From contig JAISTX010000036.1 of NCBI GenBank assembly GCA_031272365.1, forward strand, positions 1 through 64,000: 64,000 bases of DNA, given 5' to 3'. This DNA comes from Eubacteriales Family XIII. Incertae Sedis bacterium (lineage in GTDB: Bacteria > Bacillota > Clostridia > Peptostreptococcales > Anaerovoracaceae). Below are positions 16,729 through 26,862 of this stretch, piece by piece. A program made the translations under genes and the position numbers. Positions within the stretch are counted from its first letter, which is position 1. The number at the start of each line of letters is the position of its first letter. Below the pieces are notes generated by a model, which was not told where the DNA came from, ran no database searches, and saw only the letters and a list, made by a program, of their open reading frames with translations.

Positions 16729-17547
16729 TTATAGCAGCTTTTGCTTGACCGTGTTCCAAAAATAGTAATCTTTGAACCGGAGCAGGGTGACGGTCTTCTC
16801 GGACAGGCCGATCGCGATACGCGTGACGCCCTTCAGGTGGGACTCGATGCCGTCGACCGCGATGCGCGTTTTCTGGCGCGCCGCCTGCGCCTTCGTCAGC
16901 CCCTCGGAAACGGGGTAGACGCACACGGCGAGGTCGGGCGGCAGCAGGATGCTGCTCGTGAAGGAGCGGTAGGCCGCGCTGTTCACGGGGGCGATCGGCG
17001 TGACCTGGAGGAGCGGGATGCGCGGGTCGACGATGCCGCCGCCGAGCGCGTAGTTGTACGCCGTGCTGCCCGCGGGCGTCGCCACGATGATGCCGTCGCC
17101 GCTGAAATTTTCGATGAAACGGTCGCCGATGTAGATGTCGAGGTGGCAGAGGCGGGAGCCCTCGCCGCGCACGACGATCTCGTTGAGCCCCTGCACGCGC
17201 AGCACGCCCCCCGCGTGCTCGCAGGTGCCCTCGACGGTGCGGTATTCCTGCCGCTGGTAGTCCCCGGCCTTGTATTTTTCGATGAACAGGTCGATGTCCG
17301 CCTCGTCGAGCTCCTGGAAGAAGCCGAGGTGGCCTGTGTTGATGCCGACGAAGGGCGCTTCCGGGAAGTCGTAGCGGTTGAGCGCGTGCAGGAAGGACCC
17401 GTCGCCGCCGATGCAGACGATGAGGTCGGCGCCGGCCACCTCGTCTTCCCGCACCCGGAACCCGGCGGCGGCCAGCTTCGCCTTGACGTCCGCCGCGACC
17501 TTGCCGGAGCCCGGCCTTTTGTGCTCGATGACGGCGATCGTCCTCAT
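16729..17547 (-). CDS. nadK: NAD kinase
   Basis: It phosphorylates NAD to NADP in the cytoplasm. The GGDGSFLHAL motif with the catalytic Asp is near residue 50, NTGHLGFF follows, and the GDGIIVATPAGSTAYNYALGG block is complete. Its 272 residues are typical. The start ATG at 17547 overlaps the pepF stop (ATGA), so the two are translationally coupled; the open frame continues upstream inside pepF but has no conserved residues there. It ends about 30 bases before the folT promoter. Confidence 0.95.
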   Translation of the reverse strand: MRTIAVIEHKRPGSGKVAADVKAKLAAAGFRVREDEVAGADLIVCIGGDGSFLHALNRYDFPEAPFVGINTGHLGFFQELDEADIDLFIEKYKAGDYQRQEYRTVEGTCEHAGGVLRVQGLNEIVVRGEGSRLCHLDIYIGDRFIENFSGDGIIVATPAGSTAYNYALGGGIVDPRIPLLQVTPIAPVNSAAYRSFTSSILLPPDLAVCVYPVSEGLTKAQAARQKTRIAVDGIESHLKGVTRIAIGLSEKTVTLLRFKDYYFWNTVKQKLL

Positions 17548-19352
17548 AGCCGCCCCGTCAGCCCGTCGAACTCCGTGACGAGGTCGGAGAACATCGCAAG
17601 CCCCGCCGCGACCGTCTCCGGTTTGTCCATGTCCACGCCCGCGATGCGCAAAAGCTCGATCGGGTCGTCTGAGTCCCCGGTAGTGAGGAACTCCCGGTAG
17701 GCCGCCGCCGCGGGCGCGCCCTCGGCGAGGATCTTCTTCGCGATGGCCGCCGCCGCCGAGAAGCCCGTCGCGTACTGGTAGACGTAGAAGGCCCGGTAGA
17801 AATGCGGGATGCGCGACCATTCGAGGCGGATGAAATCGTCCGTCTCCACGCCTACGCCGAAGTATTTTTCGTTCAGGCCGCCGTACATTTCCGAGAGCGA
17901 TTCGCTGGTGAGCGCCTCGCCGCGCTCCGCCGCCTCGTGCGTCAGCTTCTCGAACTCCGCGAACATCGTCTGGCGGAAGACCGTTGTGCGGTATTCCTCG
18001 ATGAAGATGTTCAGGTAGTAGGCGCGCTCCGCGTCCGACTGCGCGCCCGCGAGCAGATGGCGGACGAGCAGGTTCTCGTTGACCGTCGAGGCGACCTCCG
18101 CCGTGAAGATCGAATGGCTGCCGTAGGTGAAGGGCTGCGTCCTGCGCGTGTACCAGGAATGCATCGAATGCCCCATCTCGTGCACGAGCGTGAAGACGTC
18201 CTTGATCTTGCCCGTGTAGTTGAGCAGGATGAAAGGGTCGCTGTCGTAGCAGCCGAAGGAGTAGGCGCCGCTGCTCTTCCCTTCGTTCTCGTAGACGTCG
18301 ATCCAGCCGCCGCGCGCGCCGGCCTGGGCCTGGGCCACGTAGTCCTCGCCGAGCGGCGCGAGCGCCCGCCCCATGATGGAGACGGCCTCGTCGAACGGGA
18401 TCTCCCGCTCGTCGTAGGCGGTGAGCGGTACGTAGACGTCGTACATCGCGAGCTTCTCCCCGTCCGGGATGCCCAAAAGCCGCTTCCGCGCGCCGAGGTA
18501 GCGGTGCAGCACGGGCAGGTTGTCGTTCACGGCGCAGATGAGCGAGTCGTAGACCGCCTCCGGCACGTTCGCGCCCGCGAGCGCCTTGGCGCGGGAGGAG
18601 GGGTAGCGGCGGATGGACGCCGTGACCGCGTCGACCTTCGTGTTGTAGCGGTAGCTGGCGGCGAGCGTGTTCCTGTGGCCGGCGTAGACGCTGTACAGCG
18701 CCTCGTACGCCGCCTTGCGCACCGCCCGGTCCTTCGATTCGAGGAAGCGGATGTACGTGCCGTGCGTCAGCTCGCAGGGCGTCCCGTCCTCGCCTATGAC
18801 CTCGCCAAATTTCATGTCCGCGTCGTTCAGCATCGTGAAGATGTCGTTCGTCGCGCCGAGCACCTCGGACAGCTTCGCGAGCAGCTCCTCCTCGGGCTGC
18901 GGGAGCACGTGCTCCTTTTCCCGCAGGATCTTCCGCAGCACGAAGCCGTACCGCCCGGCGAGCTCCGGCTCCTCCTCCTGGAAGGCCCGGATCGTTTCCT
19001 CATCGATCGCCGTGATCTCCGGCGTGAAGAACGCGCCGAGCGCGGAGATCTTCGCGAGCAGCTCCTGCACGCGGCTCTCCATCGCCTGGTACCGCGCGAC
19101 CGTGTTGTCCTCGTCGCGCCGCTGGCGCGCGTAGACGTAGAGCCGCTCCGCGATCTGCCAGTACTCCTCGTGCTTCCCGAGCGCCTCCAGCAGCACGCCC
19201 GCGCCCTCCGAGAGCCGCCCCGCGTAGCCCGAAAACGCCTCCGCAAGCGCAAGGACGCGCGCAAAATCCGCGTCCCAGAGGGCTTCGTCCGGGTAAACCG
19301 CCCCAAGGTTCCATTTGTACCTGTCGTCTATTTCGCTTCGTTTCTTTGCCAA
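17544..19352 (-). CDS. pepF: Oligoendopeptidase F
   Basis: This M3B zinc metallopeptidase cleaves short peptides in the cytoplasm. The zinc motif HEMGHSMHSW is near residue 390 and the third ligand region lies in the next helix block. Its 602 residues match the family. The start is TTG at 19352 with GGGAG six bases upstream; no ATG in this frame fits. nadK is coupled downstream. Confidence 0.95.
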   Translation of the reverse strand: MAKKRSEIDDRYKWNLGAVYPDEALWDADFARVLALAEAFSGYAGRLSEGAGVLLEALGKHEEYWQIAERLYVYARQRRDEDNTVARYQAMESRVQELLAKISALGAFFTPEITAIDEETIRAFQEEEPELAGRYGFVLRKILREKEHVLPQPEEELLAKLSEVLGATNDIFTMLNDADMKFGEVIGEDGTPCELTHGTYIRFLESKDRAVRKAAYEALYSVYAGHRNTLAASYRYNTKVDAVTASIRRYPSSRAKALAGANVPEAVYDSLICAVNDNLPVLHRYLGARKRLLGIPDGEKLAMYDVYVPLTAYDEREIPFDEAVSIMGRALAPLGEDYVAQAQAGARGGWIDVYENEGKSSGAYSFGCYDSDPFILLNYTGKIKDVFTLVHEMGHSMHSWYTRRTQPFTYGSHSIFTAEVASTVNENLLVRHLLAGAQSDAERAYYLNIFIEEYRTTVFRQTMFAEFEKLTHEAAERGEALTSESLSEMYGGLNEKYFGVGVETDDFIRLEWSRIPHFYRAFYVYQYATGFSAAAAIAKKILAEGAPAAAAYREFLTTGDSDDPIELLRIAGVDMDKPETVAAGLAMFSDLVTEFDGLTGRL

Positions 19353-19431
19353 TGCTTTCTCCCTATGCTATTATTGTTTTATATGGAGACAAGTATACCA
19401 TACAACCTGACGGGGGCAGAGGGCTGGCGCC

Positions 19432-20259
19432 ATGGATGAGAGGCCGATTGGGTTCTTCGATTCCGGCTTGGGCGGCCTGACCTGCATCCCGCACATCATG
19501 CGGTCCCTGCCGGGCGAGCGCATCATCTATTTCGGCGACACGGCGCGCACGCCCTACGGGTCGAAGGCCCCCCGGACCATCCTGGGCTTCGCGCGGGAGA
19601 TCGCGGACTTCCTCGTGGCGAAGGGCGTCAAGATGATCGCGATCGCGTGCAACACGGTCAGCTCGATCGCCATGGACGACCTGCGCGAAAGGCATCCCGG
19701 CATCCCCATCCTCGGCATCATCGAGCCGGCCATAGCGGCTGTCGCCGCCACGTGCACGGCGGGCAGCCATGTCGGCGTCATCGGCACGAAGGCCACGATC
19801 GGCAGCGAAGCCTACCCGAAAATGTTATTGCGGTCCTCGCCCGGGCTGGACGTCTACGGCCAGGCCTGCCCCGCGCTCGTGCCGCTCATCGAGGAGGGCA
19901 TCATACAGCACGAGATCATGGACCTGACGCTGCGGTACTACCTCGAGCAGTTCCTTTCATACAATAACATTGACACGCTCGTGCTCGGATGCACGCACTA
20001 CCCGCTCGTGCGGCGCAATATCGAGAAGCTGTACCCGGGCCTGCGCATCATCGACCCGTCCGAGGAGATGGCGGGGAGCGTGACGGGCGCGCTCGTGCGC
20101 GGCGGCCTGTGCGCGGAGGGGCCGGGGCAGGGGGAGAACATCTTCTACGCGAGCGACCTGTCCGAAAACTTCATGAACATGATTCAGCGGATCTTTGCGG
20201 GATCGGATCTGCGGGTGACGTTCAAAACGGTTGACATAGAAGAGATGCGGGCGGAATGA
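19432..20259 (+). CDS. murI: Glutamate racemase
   Basis: It makes D-glutamate for peptidoglycan. The N-terminal signature is IGFFDSGLGGLT. The two catalytic cysteines are visible in AIACNTVSS and LGCTHYPLV. Its 275 residues are typical. The ribosome site is weak (GAGGG eleven bases upstream of the ATG). The gene diverges from pepF with a 79-base gap that must hold both promoters. Confidence 0.95.
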   Translation: MDERPIGFFDSGLGGLTCIPHIMRSLPGERIIYFGDTARTPYGSKAPRTILGFAREIADFLVAKGVKMIAIACNTVSSIAMDDLRERHPGIPILGIIEPAIAAVAATCTAGSHVGVIGTKATIGSEAYPKMLLRSSPGLDVYGQACPALVPLIEEGIIQHEIMDLTLRYYLEQFLSYNNIDTLVLGCTHYPLVRRNIEKLYPGLRIIDPSEEMAGSVTGALVRGGLCAEGPGQGENIFYASDLSENFMNMIQRIFAGSDLRVTFKTVDIEEMRAE

Positions 20260-20305
20260 GAGGCAGAGCAAGAGGCAGGAGTGATATCCGGAGGGAGGTG
20301 AGCGC

Positions 20306-20893
20306 GTGGATTTTGAAGAGCTGATGGAAATGCTGGAGATTGAAACGCCGTCGGAATTTGTATATTTCGAGCAATTTGCGGAGCTGGTCGAATGCCCCGA
20401 GGACATTTCCTCGGACGCCGTCGCGCAGCTTGTGTCGGAGTCGGAGCCGGACGCGCTCTCCGAGCTGACGGAGACGTATTTCGAGGATCTGCTCAAATTT
20501 GTGCCGGACGACGAGAGCGAGCTGTACACGCTTTTGCAGACGATCAGCACGACGCTGCAGAGCCTCGCGGACGGCATGGCCGGCGCGGAGGGCGACGAGA
20601 ACGCGCGGCTCTACGCGGACGAGCTGGTCAAATTCCGCGGCTGGTTCCTGTTCGACGGGCGCGTGCGCTGCACGGACCAGGCCGAGGGCGTGGAGTCGGA
20701 TCTGTCCGTCATGGAGGCGCTGACGAACGTGCGGCTGCAGAACCTGGACGGCGGCGACTACACCTACGATTTTGAGGAGGCGCTGGACTACCCGCTCGAC
20801 GAGTACGTTGTGTCGCTGACGCATTTGCTCGAGGACGACTACGGGAGCGGGGACGACGAGGACGGGGAAGACTACCGGGACATTGAGGATTGA
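20306..20893 (+). CDS. Acidic protein of unknown function
   Basis: This 195-residue soluble protein is strongly acidic, especially at both ends (it closes with DDEDGEDYRDIED). It has no signal peptide, no membrane segment and no motif I recognise. The middle (YADELVKFRGWFLFDGRVRC) looks like a folded core. The start is GTG at 20306 with GGGAGGTG a few bases before. It lies 46 bases after murI and 12 bases before the pseudouridine synthase, so it belongs to a murI operon. Confidence 0.75.
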   Translation: MDFEELMEMLEIETPSEFVYFEQFAELVECPEDISSDAVAQLVSESEPDALSELTETYFEDLLKFVPDDESELYTLLQTISTTLQSLADGMAGAEGDENARLYADELVKFRGWFLFDGRVRCTDQAEGVESDLSVMEALTNVRLQNLDGGDYTYDFEEALDYPLDEYVVSLTHLLEDDYGSGDDEDGEDYRDIED

Positions 20894-20905
20894 GAATCCA
20901 AAACC

Positions 20906-21820
20906 GTGACGGGTGATTTGCGTTGGGTTGTTGCCGAGCTGCAGGACGGGATGACCGTGCGGACCGTGCTGCGGCGCTCCAAGGGGGTCTCCTCGCGGCT
21001 GATGCGCAAGGCCATCTATGACACCGGGGAGCTGTTTGTGAACGGTTCGCCCGCGCGGTTCGTCGACAAGGTGCGGGCCGGCGACGAGATCCGGCTCGTG
21101 TTCCCGGAGGAGAAGAGCGGCTTTGCGCCGCAGGACATACCGATTTCCGTGATCTACGAGGACGACGACTTGCTGGTCCTGGACAAGCAGCCGGGCATCG
21201 TCGTGCACCCGACGAAGGGGCACGCGGACGGCACGGTCGCGAACGGGGTCATGCGGCATATGCTCGCGCGCGGCGAATCCTACAAGATCCGCTTCATCAG
21301 CCGGCTCGACATGGACACCTCGGGCGTGCTGCTCTGCGGCAAGAACGCCCACGCGCAGACGGATTTCGCGCGGCAGGCGGCGGACGGGGCGGTCGACAAG
21401 ATCTATCTCGCGATCGTCCATGGCGCGCTGCGCGGCGGGGGCCTCATCGACACGCCGATCGCGCCGCCGTCCGACGGGACGCCCCGCCGCACGGTGAAGC
21501 CCGAGGCGGAGGGCGGCTACCCCTCGCGGACGGAGTGGGCGTGCGAGAAGGTCTTTGCGCCCGCCGCGTCCGGCGGTCGGACGTATAGCCTAGTGCGGCT
21601 GCGCCTGCTGACCGGGCGCACGCACCAGATCCGCGTCCATATGGCGTCCATCGGGCACCCGGTGGTGTTCGACGCGCTGTACGGCGAAACGCCCGGCGGC
21701 GCACAGCGGCGGCAGCTGCTGCACGCGGCGGCGCTGCGCTTCCGGCACCCGAGGGACGGGCGGGCGCTTGGCTTCGAGGCGCCGCTGCCGCAGGATATGC
21801 AGGATTTCTTAAAACTTTAA
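20906..21820 (+). CDS. RluA/RluD-family pseudouridine synthase
   Basis: It isomerises uridine to pseudouridine in rRNA. An N-terminal S4-like domain (SSRLMRKAIYDTGELFVNG) precedes the catalytic domain. SRLDMDTSGVLL carries the catalytic Asp, and LLTGRTHQIRVHM is the second family motif. Its 304 residues fit RluD-type enzymes. The GTG start at 20906 has no convincing ribosome site and lies at the edge of an ATTGAGGATTGAGAATCC repeat-like stretch; a start a few codons later is possible. Which rRNA position it modifies cannot be read here. Confidence 0.9.
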   Translation: MTGDLRWVVAELQDGMTVRTVLRRSKGVSSRLMRKAIYDTGELFVNGSPARFVDKVRAGDEIRLVFPEEKSGFAPQDIPISVIYEDDDLLVLDKQPGIVVHPTKGHADGTVANGVMRHMLARGESYKIRFISRLDMDTSGVLLCGKNAHAQTDFARQAADGAVDKIYLAIVHGALRGGGLIDTPIAPPSDGTPRRTVKPEAEGGYPSRTEWACEKVFAPAASGGRTYSLVRLRLLTGRTHQIRVHMASIGHPVVFDALYGETPGGAQRRQLLHAAALRFRHPRDGRALGFEAPLPQDMQDFLKL

Positions 21821-21861
21821 TCTTACTTCAATATTTTTCTTTTTTTACCCCACAAAAACCG

Positions 21862-21886
21862 TATAGTAGACGAATAATCTACTATA
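21862..21886 (+). promoter_or_regulatory. Palindrome upstream of the InlB-repeat protein gene
   Basis: TATAGTAGA-CGAATAA-TCTACTATA is a perfect 9-bp inverted repeat, about 80 bases before the start codon. It sits in the only AT-rich part of the 147-base gap and looks like an operator or mRNA leader hairpin. TATAGTAG recurs at 27190-27197, before the next surface gene. Confidence 0.5.
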
Positions 21887-21967
21887 AGCATTATTTGTAT
21901 ATAGAGCGTCTTCCGGGGCAAGGTTTCTTCTGCCGCCCCGGGGGGCAGAACGTGTGCGGGGTGGGGC

Positions 21968-24900
21968 ATGTTACAGAAACAAATGGTATTTGCACGTATT
22001 TTGACTCTCGTGTTGATCGCGGCCATGCTGGTGCCGACGGTGACGTTCGCGGACGACGCGGAAACCCCTTCCGGGGAAGTCTCCGTCCAATCCGAACCCT
22101 CTTCCACGGTGAATGTTTCGCCGGAAGAGGGCGGCCTGCAAGCCGCCGGGCCTGCGCAGGAACCCGCAGTGCCTGAAGACCCAGCTGCCGAAGAGGCGGA
22201 GGGGCAAGCAGCGGAGGAGTCGGCAGAGGAGCCAGCCGGGGAGCTTATAGAGGAGCCGGCAGGGGAAACCGCGGAAGAGCCTGCGGCGGAGCCCGCGCCC
22301 AAACCCGTCGTCGGGGAGGCCGTCGTGCTGGGCGATATCGAGCCGCTGGACGGCGCAGGCCCCTGGACGGTGACCTTCAGCGTGGAAGGCGATACGGACG
22401 CTATCGAAGCGCAGACCGTGGACGACGGCGATGCCGCCTACGAGCCCGGCGCGCCGGCGGTCCCGCCGGGCAAGACGGGCTTTCTGGGCTGGTCGGCCTT
22501 CGACCCCGCCGTGCACGAGGCCTACGCGGATGACGAATTCTATGTATTCCAGACGCCCGTGAAGGGCGACCTCACGCTCTACGCCGTCTTCTCGGACGTC
22601 TACCTGATCCAATACAAGGACGCGCCGGGGGGCACGGTCGTGCAGACGCGCGCGCTCCGCCCGGGCGCAGTGATCCCGGGCCCCGACAAAGCGGTCGCGG
22701 ACGGCATCGCGGCGCCTACCGGGAAGCGCCTCCTCTACTGGTACGTGGAGGGGGGCAGCGATCAGGCGCCGTTCGGCTTCGGGTCCGTCACGGCGACGAG
22801 CGATTTGGTGCTCGTGCCGTATTTCTCGGACGCGTGGGTCGTCCTCTTCCAGACGGCCGGCAGCTACGTCGAGCCGCAGCTGGTCGTGGACGGGCAGAAG
22901 GCGGAGCGGCCGGCCAACGACCCGGTGCGCGCCGGCTACACCTTTGTGCGTTGGGCCGCAACGCCGGACGGCGCAGAGGACTTCGATTTTGCGAACACGG
23001 AAATACACGCCACCACGACGGTCTACGCGGTGTGGCAGGCGGAGGACATAGCTTATACCATCGTATATTGGTACGAGAAACCGCGGCTGCCGCTCGACTT
23101 CGACGCGGACGACACGGCAAACTACGCCTACCACAGCTCCGTCCCGGCGGTGGCGCTGCCCGCCGCCCTGAAGAAGCCCGCCGGCAGCGTGCTTTCGTTC
23201 ACGCCGGCGGACCTCGCCATCATGGAAGCGGCAAAGCCATTCCCCGATTTTTCGGAGCTCTATCGGGTCAGCCAGGCCAGCGTCAACGGCGACGGCACGA
23301 CGGTGGTGAATCTTTATTTCACGCGCAAGGTCTATACGTTCGTCTTCGACATGCACGCCACGAAGACGCAGGTGAACAGCCTGGACGAGAACAACAACAC
23401 CAGTCCAAGCGGGGCGGATCCCCTGAACTCGTCCTACATCACGATCGGCGGGGTGGACTACCAGTCGGGCGGGGCTTCCGGGCCCAAATACCAGTTTGAG
23501 ACGAAGTACGAGATGCGGCTCGACGACGTATGGCCCAGCTATGGGAACGTGGTCTCCGGCAACGCCAGCTTCGAGCTGTACGGCTGGTTCATCGGGAACT
23601 ATGCGGGCGTGCCGCACAGCGACCGGCTCGAGGCGGTCGCCGACCTGCTGAAGGCGGCGGAGGTCGCCTCGCCGGCGACGGACGACGAGCGGACGCTGAC
23701 TTTCGCGCCGCAGTGGCAGGCCGTGGGCGCGCACGTGCCGCACAGCAGGCTGTATTATTTGCAGATCCCCAACCCGTCCGCCGAGATCCAGGCGCAGGCG
23801 ACGGAGCTCGGCGACACGTCCGCCGAGACCATCGACATCGCCGGGAAGGTGTGGCGCACCTATGTGAAGTACAACGGGAAATATTACAAGCTCGAACGTG
23901 GCGAGAACGGCTATCAGGACAACAACACGAAGGCGCAGTCCGTGGTCTTCCCGGCTTACACGTTCCAATACGCGGGCAACGTGCCGACCCCGCCGAACTA
24001 CCCCTATTCGAAGCTCCATATGGGCATCACGAAGGGGAGCGGGGCCTACCATTTCTACGCAGACGGCACGAAGCACGACAAGAACGACGACACCGCCCAG
24101 TACATCTACTTCCTGTACGACGCCTCCGGCGAGGATCTGTCCTTCAACCCGATGGGCGCGGCCGGCGACTACCCGACGCAGCTGCTGACGGCCGGCACGC
24201 CGCTGAAAGACTACGAGCCGGAGCAGCCGGAGCGGGAGGATTACACGTTCAAGGGCTGGTACGACAACCCGGATTTCAACGGGAGCCCGATTGACTTCGA
24301 GACGGCCGTGATGCCGGCGGAGCCGCTGATGCTCTTTGCGAAATGGGTCCCGTCGGCGATCACCGTGCGCTTCTACGACGGCATTGGCGGCGCCTACCTC
24401 GGGGAGGACAAGGACCTCTACGCCGTGGACGGCGGCACGGTCGCCGACCCGGGCTACTACATCGTGAACGAATCCTACGAAGGCAAGGGGCAATTCCTCG
24501 GCTGGGTCTGGCTCGTCATGGGGCAGCACCCGCTCGCGTTCGGCTTCGGCACGCAGACGCTGCACAGCGACCTGGAACTCTATGCGCAGTGGAAGACCGA
24601 GGGCTTCACGATCACCTACCTCGGCGCGGACGGGGCGCCGTTCTCGCCGCCGCTCGACGGGGAGGAATACGCGCTCGGCACCAACACGCGCGTGAAGCCG
24701 TGGCCGCAGGACGCGGCGGTGCCGGACGGCCAGGTCTTCCAACGCTGGGTCACGGACGGCGTGGACGACGGGAAGCTGTACTACCCGTACAGCGAGCTGC
24801 CCGCGCCGATCAGCGGCGACCTGGTGCTCCGGCCCCTTTTCGCGCCGCTCAAGGAATCGGTGTCCTATACCTACCACCCGGCCACGGCCGGCGCGGATCC

Positions 24901-26854
24901 GGACGAGGACGTCGTCATTTGGATGCAAAAGAACGAGGCGGGCCGGGCGCTCGCGGGCGCGATTTTCACCCACCCGGCGAAGGAGCTCATCGGCTGGTCG
25001 CCGACGGAGGAGGGGGCGCGGGACGGCACGGTCGACGCCGCCGCCGGCGACTACGCCATAGGCGCCGCGCTCGCGAACACGGGCAGCGAAAGCCGCGAAT
25101 TTTACGCGATCTGGCGCGCGAAGACCTACGCGCTGACCTTCCAGGCCGGCACGGGCGGCCGCCTGACGGGCGCGGGCCTGTCGAACGGCAAGAAGATCGT
25201 GGACGGCATCCCGCACGAAACCCCATGGGACAACGAATGGGCGCCGGGCTACGAAGCGGACGCCGGCTGGCATTTCGTGGACTGGACGCCTACGCAGCCG
25301 TCCACCGTGACCCAGTCGCAGATCTTCACGGCCAATTTTGAAAAGGACGAATACCAGGTGACCTACGCGCCGGGCGACCACGGCACGTGGGAGGCGGAGG
25401 TGCACACGCCGCTCTACTACGGCGACGACACGCCGGCGCCGACCGTCGACCCGACGGCCGCGCACGACGCGGGGTACACGTTCGTGGGCTGGGGCGAGGA
25501 TATCGCCGAGGCCGTGACCGGGAGCAAGACCTATACGGCGCAGTGGCTGGCAAACAAGGATACGGCGTACACGGTGGAATATTATTATCAAAACGAGGAC
25601 GGCTCCTACCCGCAGTCGGCGGACGATCGCGACGGGCGGCAGGGCATGACGGGCGAGACGGCCCGGTTGACAGACGCCGACCGGGAGCCTTCGGACGCGG
25701 GCTTCGCCTATACGGGCGACGATTTCGAGGGGAACGTGACGGAGGGCGTGATCGCGGGCGACGGCAGCCTCGTGCTGCGCGTGCATTTCAAGCGGCTGTT
25801 CACGGTGGCATACGCGAGGGGGGACCACGGGATCTGGGAGGACGAGGCCTTTGGCGGGCTCGACTATGGCCAGGCGACGCCGGCCCCGGCGGTGGATCCT
25901 TCGGCGCCGGGCAGCCATGACGCGGGCTGGACGTTCGCGGGCTGGGATCTTGACGGCGGCGCGGTGGACGCGCAGGTCACGGGGGACCGCGTGTACGTCG
26001 CGGTGTGGCGGGCGAACACCGACACGCCGTACGCCGTCGAATACTACTATGAGAAGCAGGCAGCAGGGGGCGCTACGGCCTATGGCCAGACACCGGACGA
26101 AACGGCGCAGCGCACGGGCACGACAGGGCAGGACGTGGGCATCACGGCGGCCGACCGGGTGCCGCGCCTGGACGGCTATTCGCTGGACGCGTCGCGCAGC
26201 GGGGGCTATAGCGCGGTGCTCGCAGGTGACGGCTCGACGGTGCTGCGCGTGTACTTCGCCCTGCAGCTCGGCTATACGGAGATCGTGGAGGCCGTCAGCG
26301 CCACGGACATCACCGACGTCACCGGCGGCGGCGGCGGTGGCGGAGGCGGCGGCGCGGCGGCGCCAGTGGCGGCAGCGGCGGCGGCCCCGGCAGCGGCAGC
26401 TGCGGCGGCAGCGGCGCCGGTCGTGATCCCGCCGGCGGACACGCCGCTCGTGGCGGCGGAAAGCGAAGGCCCGGAGACCATCGCGGACGTGGAGCCGCCG
26501 CTCACGACGAAAGAGGGCCCCGTCTGGGCGCTCCTCAACCTGATTTTGACAGCCGCCTGCGCCGCGGCCTTCGTGCGGGCCCTCGCCCGGGCGAAGCGCC
26601 GGAAAGCGGGGGGCGGCGAGGCACCGGCCGAGGAGGCGGATGCCAGGGCCAAGCGCCGGCGCGCGGCGCTGCGCGCCCTCGCGGGCGGCAGCTTCGCGGT
26701 ATCGGCCGTACTCTTCGCCCTGACGGAAAATATCAAAAATCCGATGGCGCTGACCGACGCGTGGACGCTGTGGCATGTGGCGCTGGCCGTGCTGGCCGTG
26801 CTGCTGGCCTACCTCTGCGGGGGGAAGGCCAGGGCTGCGCAAAACAACGCGTAG
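21968..26854 (+). CDS. Giant InlB-repeat surface protein with a C-terminal membrane anchor
   Basis: This 1628-residue secreted protein has a signal peptide (residues 1-28, cleavage near TFA-DD) and a Glu/Pro/Ala-rich stretch (to ~115). Many beta-grasp Listeria-Bacteroides (InlB B) repeats follow between ~130 and 1450. Clear copies show GYTFVRWA, YTFKGWYDNPDF and YTFVGWGEDI, and MucBP-like pieces read YTVEYYYQNEDGSYPQ. A poly-Gly then Ala/Pro linker (~1450-1490) leads to three hydrophobic segments (~1516-1538, 1571-1590, 1597-1618) separated by Lys/Arg-rich loops. There is no LPxTG motif, so the anchor is membrane-type. The likely role is adhesion or host-surface contact. The ribosome site is a weak GGGGTGGGG. 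Confidence 0.9.
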   Translation: MLQKQMVFARILTLVLIAAMLVPTVTFADDAETPSGEVSVQSEPSSTVNVSPEEGGLQAAGPAQEPAVPEDPAAEEAEGQAAEESAEEPAGELIEEPAGETAEEPAAEPAPKPVVGEAVVLGDIEPLDGAGPWTVTFSVEGDTDAIEAQTVDDGDAAYEPGAPAVPPGKTGFLGWSAFDPAVHEAYADDEFYVFQTPVKGDLTLYAVFSDVYLIQYKDAPGGTVVQTRALRPGAVIPGPDKAVADGIAAPTGKRLLYWYVEGGSDQAPFGFGSVTATSDLVLVPYFSDAWVVLFQTAGSYVEPQLVVDGQKAERPANDPVRAGYTFVRWAATPDGAEDFDFANTEIHATTTVYAVWQAEDIAYTIVYWYEKPRLPLDFDADDTANYAYHSSVPAVALPAALKKPAGSVLSFTPADLAIMEAAKPFPDFSELYRVSQASVNGDGTTVVNLYFTRKVYTFVFDMHATKTQVNSLDENNNTSPSGADPLNSSYITIGGVDYQSGGASGPKYQFETKYEMRLDDVWPSYGNVVSGNASFELYGWFIGNYAGVPHSDRLEAVADLLKAAEVASPATDDERTLTFAPQWQAVGAHVPHSRLYYLQIPNPSAEIQAQATELGDTSAETIDIAGKVWRTYVKYNGKYYKLERGENGYQDNNTKAQSVVFPAYTFQYAGNVPTPPNYPYSKLHMGITKGSGAYHFYADGTKHDKNDDTAQYIYFLYDASGEDLSFNPMGAAGDYPTQLLTAGTPLKDYEPEQPEREDYTFKGWYDNPDFNGSPIDFETAVMPAEPLMLFAKWVPSAITVRFYDGIGGAYLGEDKDLYAVDGGTVADPGYYIVNESYEGKGQFLGWVWLVMGQHPLAFGFGTQTLHSDLELYAQWKTEGFTITYLGADGAPFSPPLDGEEYALGTNTRVKPWPQDAAVPDGQVFQRWVTDGVDDGKLYYPYSELPAPISGDLVLRPLFAPLKESVSYTYHPATAGADPDEDVVIWMQKNEAGRALAGAIFTHPAKELIGWSPTEEGARDGTVDAAAGDYAIGAALANTGSESREFYAIWRAKTYALTFQAGTGGRLTGAGLSNGKKIVDGIPHETPWDNEWAPGYEADAGWHFVDWTPTQPSTVTQSQIFTANFEKDEYQVTYAPGDHGTWEAEVHTPLYYGDDTPAPTVDPTAAHDAGYTFVGWGEDIAEAVTGSKTYTAQWLANKDTAYTVEYYYQNEDGSYPQSADDRDGRQGMTGETARLTDADREPSDAGFAYTGDDFEGNVTEGVIAGDGSLVLRVHFKRLFTVAYARGDHGIWEDEAFGGLDYGQATPAPAVDPSAPGSHDAGWTFAGWDLDGGAVDAQVTGDRVYVAVWRANTDTPYAVEYYYEKQAAGGATAYGQTPDETAQRTGTTGQDVGITAADRVPRLDGYSLDASRSGGYSAVLAGDGSTVLRVYFALQLGYTEIVEAVSATDITDVTGGGGGGGGGGAAAPVAAAAAAPAAAAAAAAAPVVIPPADTPLVAAESEGPETIADVEPPLTTKEGPVWALLNLILTAACAAAFVRALARAKRRKAGGGEAPAEEADARAKRRRAALRALAGGSFAVSAVLFALTENIKNPMALTDAWTLWHVALAVLAVLLAYLCGGKARAAQNNA

Positions 26855-26862
26855 CAGAAGCC

